Shown piece by piece: positions 60,865 to 64,000 of a stretch of 64,000 bases of DNA. The stretch's first letter is position 1; each line of letters starts with the position of its first letter. The DNA lies in the NCBI GenBank assembly GCA_965214565.1, contig OZ243951.1:310001-374000 (forward strand), given 5' to 3'. This stretch comes from VXYK01 sp965214565. Lineage in GTDB: Bacteria > Actinomycetota > Acidimicrobiia > Acidimicrobiales > Aldehydirespiratoraceae. The translations under genes were made by a program, and so were the position numbers. Under the pieces are notes generated by a model, which was not told the DNA's origin, searched no databases, and was given only the letters and a program-made list of their open reading frames with translations.

Positions 60865-62999
60865 CTCTTCATCAGGAAGTCGGCCTCGTCGTCGCCGAGC
60901 ATGAAGTCGACCTCTTCTTTGAGCTCGGGATGGTCGGTCAGTTCCGGGTCTTGGGCGATGATCTCTATGGCCGAGGACCGGGCCAGTTCCACCCACTCCT
61001 TGTCACGTCGCAACGATGCCAGGCGGAGATCGTTGCGACCCTTCTGGCGCTCCCCCATGATCGTTCCCTCCCCCCGCAGTTCGAGGTCGACTTCGGCCAA
61101 CTCGAACCCGTCGGTGCTCTCCACAAGCGCTTCGAGGCGGGCTCTGCCGACTTTGGTGGCCGGATCGCCGAGTAGATAGCAGCGTCCTTGATGCTGGCCG
61201 CGGCCAACCCGCCCGCGGAGTTGGTGCAGCTGCGCGATGCCGAAACGGTCGGCGTCGAATATGACCATCACAGTGGCGTTGGGCACGTCGACGCCTACTT
61301 CGATCACTGTGGTCGCGACGAGCACGTCGATGGACCCCGACCGGAAGTGGGCCATCGTTGCCTCCTTCTCGGCGGGCGACACCCGCCCGTGCAACAGACC
61401 CACACGCAGGCCCGACAGTTCGCCGTCGGTCAGTTCGAGGTAGGTGTCCTCCACGCTGCGCACCTCGACCACCTCGGACTCCTCTATCAGCGGGCAGACG
61501 ACGTAGGCCTGGTGGCGGAAGGCCACCTCGGCACGGACCGTCTCCCACACCGCGCTCTCTGCTATCGGTCCCTCGGCCCAGTCGGTGATGATCGGGGATC
61601 GGCCCGGCGGCATCTCGTCGAGCACGCTGACATCGAGGTCTCCGTAGACGGTCATCGCCGCTGTGCGCGGGATCGGGGTCGCGGTCATCACCAGCACGTC
61701 GGGCACGCTTATCGACTCGCCCTTGTCCCGCAGCGCAGCGCGCTGTTCAACTCCGAACCGATGTTGTTCATCGATGACCACCAACCCGAGGGACTGATAC
61801 TGCACCGCGGTCTGGATCAGGGCGTGGGTTCCGATGACGATGTCGACTCTGCCGACAGCGAGGTCGGCGAGTACCTTGCGACGCTGCGACGCCTTGAGGG
61901 TGCCGGTCAACAATTCGACCCGCAGCGGGCGGTCACCCATCAGCGAGGTCGGATCCGGCACCGACAGATCACCGAGCATGTCGCTCACGGCGAGATGGTG
62001 CTGTTCGGCGAGCACCTCGGTCGGAGCCATCAACGCACCCTGGTAGCCACCTTGAACCGCGGTCAGCAACGCGGTCACCGCAACCAGGGTCTTGCCGGAG
62101 CCCACGTCGCCCTGCAGCAGGCGATGCATCGGATAGTCGACAGACAGGTCACGGGTGATCTCTTCGTTGACACGGCGTTGCGCTTCTGTCAGGGGGAAGG
62201 GCAGGCGAGCGTGGAACCGATCGACGAGCTCTCCCGACGTGTCGTGGCTGATGCCGGAGGTCTGCAGTTCGATGCTCCTCTTGCGCCGGACCAGTTCGAG
62301 CTGCACCCGGAGCAGTTCGTCGAATACGAGCCGTCGACGCGCCTGTTGCATCTCCTCCATAGATTCCGGGTGGTGGATGCCGCGCAGCGCGGCTCCGCGG
62401 TCCACGAAGTCGAACCTGTCGAGCACCGCGGGTGGGACCGGGTCGTTGAATCCCCTAACCCAGCTCCGGTTGAGGGCTTCCTCGACGAGCTGGGCCAACT
62501 TGTAGGTCGTCAACCCGGCCTTCTCGGACTGGGGATAGACCGGGATTATCCGACCGGTCTGGGTACCGAGGAGGTCGACTACCGGCGAGGTCATCTGGGG
62601 TGTCCCGCGGTATCGCTCGAACTTGCCGTGTACCAGCACTTCCATCCCCTCACTGAGCTGTCTGGCACGCCATTGCTGGTTGAAGAACACCAGGGTGAGC
62701 TTTCCGGTGCCGTCGCCGATCACGATCTGGGTAAGCGTTCGGCGGCCTTTCAGCCTGCGGTTGTAGGAACTGCGCACCGTTCCCACCACGGTCGCCTCGT
62801 CTCCAGGGAGCAGTTCGATGATCTGGGCCTGTCTGGTGCGGTCGAGGTATCGGCGAGGGTAGTGCGCCAACAGGTCGAGGACCGTTGAGATCTCCAAGGC
62901 CAGCAGTCCGGTCGCGGTTCGTTCACCGACGCCGGCCAATTCGATGACCTTGATACCCCCGAGGTCCTTCAAAGTGAGCGGAGGGTCGCCGGCCGGCAT
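60861..62999 (-). CDS. recG: ATP-dependent DNA helicase RecG
   Basis: 712 residues. The N-terminal wedge/OB domain (about 60-160) includes 'VVGTVRSSYNRRLKGRRTLT'. The SF2 motor has Walker A 'LLQGDVGSGKTLVAV' near 300, DEQH in 'LVVIDEQHRFGVEQR' near 411, 'VLVMTATPIPRTAAMTVYGDL', and the C-terminal 'QLRGRVGRGQHQGRCYL' with the TRG motif region. It reverses stalled replication forks. It lies directly downstream of the DAK2 gene (6-bp gap). Confidence 0.97.
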   Translation of the reverse strand: MPAGDPPLTLKDLGGIKVIELAGVGERTATGLLALEISTVLDLLAHYPRRYLDRTRQAQIIELLPGDEATVVGTVRSSYNRRLKGRRTLTQIVIGDGTGKLTLVFFNQQWRARQLSEGMEVLVHGKFERYRGTPQMTSPVVDLLGTQTGRIIPVYPQSEKAGLTTYKLAQLVEEALNRSWVRGFNDPVPPAVLDRFDFVDRGAALRGIHHPESMEEMQQARRRLVFDELLRVQLELVRRKRSIELQTSGISHDTSGELVDRFHARLPFPLTEAQRRVNEEITRDLSVDYPMHRLLQGDVGSGKTLVAVTALLTAVQGGYQGALMAPTEVLAEQHHLAVSDMLGDLSVPDPTSLMGDRPLRVELLTGTLKASQRRKVLADLAVGRVDIVIGTHALIQTAVQYQSLGLVVIDEQHRFGVEQRAALRDKGESISVPDVLVMTATPIPRTAAMTVYGDLDVSVLDEMPPGRSPIITDWAEGPIAESAVWETVRAEVAFRHQAYVVCPLIEESEVVEVRSVEDTYLELTDGELSGLRVGLLHGRVSPAEKEATMAHFRSGSIDVLVATTVIEVGVDVPNATVMVIFDADRFGIAQLHQLRGRVGRGQHQGRCYLLGDPATKVGRARLEALVESTDGFELAEVDLELRGEGTIMGERQKGRNDLRLASLRRDKEWVELARSSAIEIIAQDPELTDHPELKEEVDFMLGDDEADFLMKS

Positions 63000-63005
63000 C
63001 CGTGT

Positions 63006-64000
63006 CTACTCCAACCCGAAATAGTAGGGGTAGAGCGGTTGGCCTCCGTGATGGACCTCCACCGCCACATCAGCGTGGTTCCGGGTCACCCATGACTCGA
63101 TGGTCGCGGTCGTGTAGTTGTCGGCGTCCTCGCCGGTGATGACGGTCAACAGCTCGTGGTCCTCTTCGACTATCGCTTCGAGCAGCCCGGTCGCCGCTGC
63201 GAGCATCGACGATCCCACCGCGGAGATGCCCTCGGGACAGATCCCGAGCCAGTCGCCCGCGCTGATCGGTCCTGTGGCACTGGACGCCTCACGCACGGCC
63301 TTGGTGACTTCTCCGGTGACCACACCTTCGAACGCCTCGGCCATGGCGGCCGCATTCACTGATGCAGGGGCGTGGGGGTCGTAAGCCATCAGGGCAGCCA
63401 ACGCTTCGGTCACGCTCGTGGTGGCGACTACCTGCACGGCGCGGCTCGTCTGATGTTCGACCTGGCCGGCCACCGCGATGATGTTCTTGTTGTTGGGAAG
63501 GATGATCGCTTCAGGCGCCGCGACCGACTCGACTGCAGCCACCAGCTCCGCTGTCGACGGATTCATCGACTGTCCACCAGCCACAACAGCCCCCACGCCC
63601 ATCGATTTCAACAGCGCCACCACACCGGACCCGACCCCCACAGCGACAACTGCAGTCGATACCGTCGAGACCTCCTCGGTGCCGCTGCGGTTGTGTGTCG
63701 TGTCGCCGTCGAGAGCAGCGGCGACCCAGTCGCGCTCCTCGAGTTCCGCGAGTTCGTCGAGAAGGTCGGTGACCCGGATGTTGTGGGGGCGCCCCACCTC
63801 GATCCCACACTCGATCGCTGCGCCGATGTCGTCACAGTGGATATGGCAGTTGTAGATTCCGGAACCGCCGACGACAACGATCGAGTCGCCGACACGCGCC
63901 CACGAATCCTTGAATCCGGCTATCTCCTGATCCGGTGCATCGAGCAGGAACATCACCTCGTATCTGAGATCGGCGATCGACGCCCCGCCCGCTCCCCGTG
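63006..64000 (-). CDS. DAK2-domain fusion protein (FakA/YloV type), N-terminus beyond window
   Basis: The frame is open to the right edge; 'RYEVMFLLDAPDQEIAGFK' is the middle of the YloV/FakA fold, so the N-terminal DhaL-like kinase domain lies outside. Visible are 'GDSIVVVGGSGIYNCHIHCDDIGAAIE', a middle domain with 'GGQSMNPSTAELVAAVE' and 'IILPNNKNIIAVAGQV', and the C-terminal 'DADNYTTATIESWVTRNHAD'. In firmicutes FakA phosphorylates FakB-bound fatty acids. In actinobacteria the role is less clear, but the gene next to recG is conserved. An internal GTG/ATG at about 63953-63956 is not the true start. Confidence 0.85.
   Translation of the reverse strand, partial: RGAGGASIADLRYEVMFLLDAPDQEIAGFKDSWARVGDSIVVVGGSGIYNCHIHCDDIGAAIECGIEVGRPHNIRVTDLLDELAELEERDWVAAALDGDTTHNRSGTEEVSTVSTAVVAVGVGSGVVALLKSMGVGAVVAGGQSMNPSTAELVAAVESVAAPEAIILPNNKNIIAVAGQVEHQTSRAVQVVATTSVTEALAALMAYDPHAPASVNAAAMAEAFEGVVTGEVTKAVREASSATGPISAGDWLGICPEGISAVGSSMLAAATGLLEAIVEEDHELLTVITGEDADNYTTATIESWVTRNHADVAVEVHHGGQPLYPYYFGLE

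Overview
The window is high-GC DNA packed with genes on both strands. It fits a member of the Actinomycetota, most likely class Acidimicrobiia. This rests on gene content and gene neighbourhood, not on a database search. The markers are CarD, RNase J, FtsK, a DUF222/HNH protein, an Rv2927c-like coiled-coil gene between coaD and a DUF177 gene, and an abundance of amidohydrolase, CoA-transferase, thiolase and acyl-CoA dehydrogenase genes. No rRNA, tRNA or CRISPR array was seen.

Layout. Positions 1-5.2 kb hold minus-strand catabolic genes: a DUF35 protein cut by the window edge, two tandem paralogous D-aminoacylase-type amidohydrolases, and a low-molecular-weight tyrosine phosphatase. Positions 5.3-7.25 kb form an accessory islet. 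It has a 264-bp imperfect palindrome containing a 21-C run, followed by a HEPN-like/nucleotidyltransferase gene pair bracketed by two 57-bp direct repeats. Positions 7.3-22.4 kb are mostly catabolic: a family III CoA-transferase, a secreted glutamine cyclotransferase, two unknown proteins, CarD, a luciferase-like oxidoreductase, a thiolase, a Rieske oxygenase with a methyltransferase, an acyl-CoA dehydrogenase, an NAD-dependent epimerase, a DEAD-box helicase with a 36-bp repeat tail, a hydrolase and another methyltransferase.

Positions 22.5-37.9 kb are a housekeeping block on the minus strand. In transcription order it runs rpsO, pnp, rhomboid-like, dapB, SURF1, dapA, RNase J, ftsK, antiporter, rimO, pgsA, cinA. 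Positions 38-40.4 kb are accessory: an HNH/DUF222 protein, an AT-rich gap and a broken NYN-domain gene. Positions 40.5-48.7 kb look like one catabolic operon for methylated amines: two FAD/GcvT dimethylglycine or sarcosine dehydrogenase-like proteins, a pyrrolysine-free MttB homologue, a ferredoxin and a ferredoxin reductase. Positions 48.9-50.5 kb are a gene graveyard, with the C-terminus of a type I restriction HsdR and a disrupted AlbA/ATPase-type regulator. After a phosphotransferase gene, 51.7-64 kb is a second housekeeping block, in transcription order DAK2 protein, recG, rsmD, coaD, coiled-coil, DUF177, rpmF, plsX, acpP, rnc, fpg-like, smc.

The most unusual items are four. The HEPN/MNT islet lies inside direct repeats next to a large palindrome. 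The Fpg-like protein in the rnc-smc operon has lost essentially every hallmark catalytic and zinc residue. The helicase tail repeat is open in several reading frames. Short tandem repeats are scattered both inside genes and just upstream of start codons.
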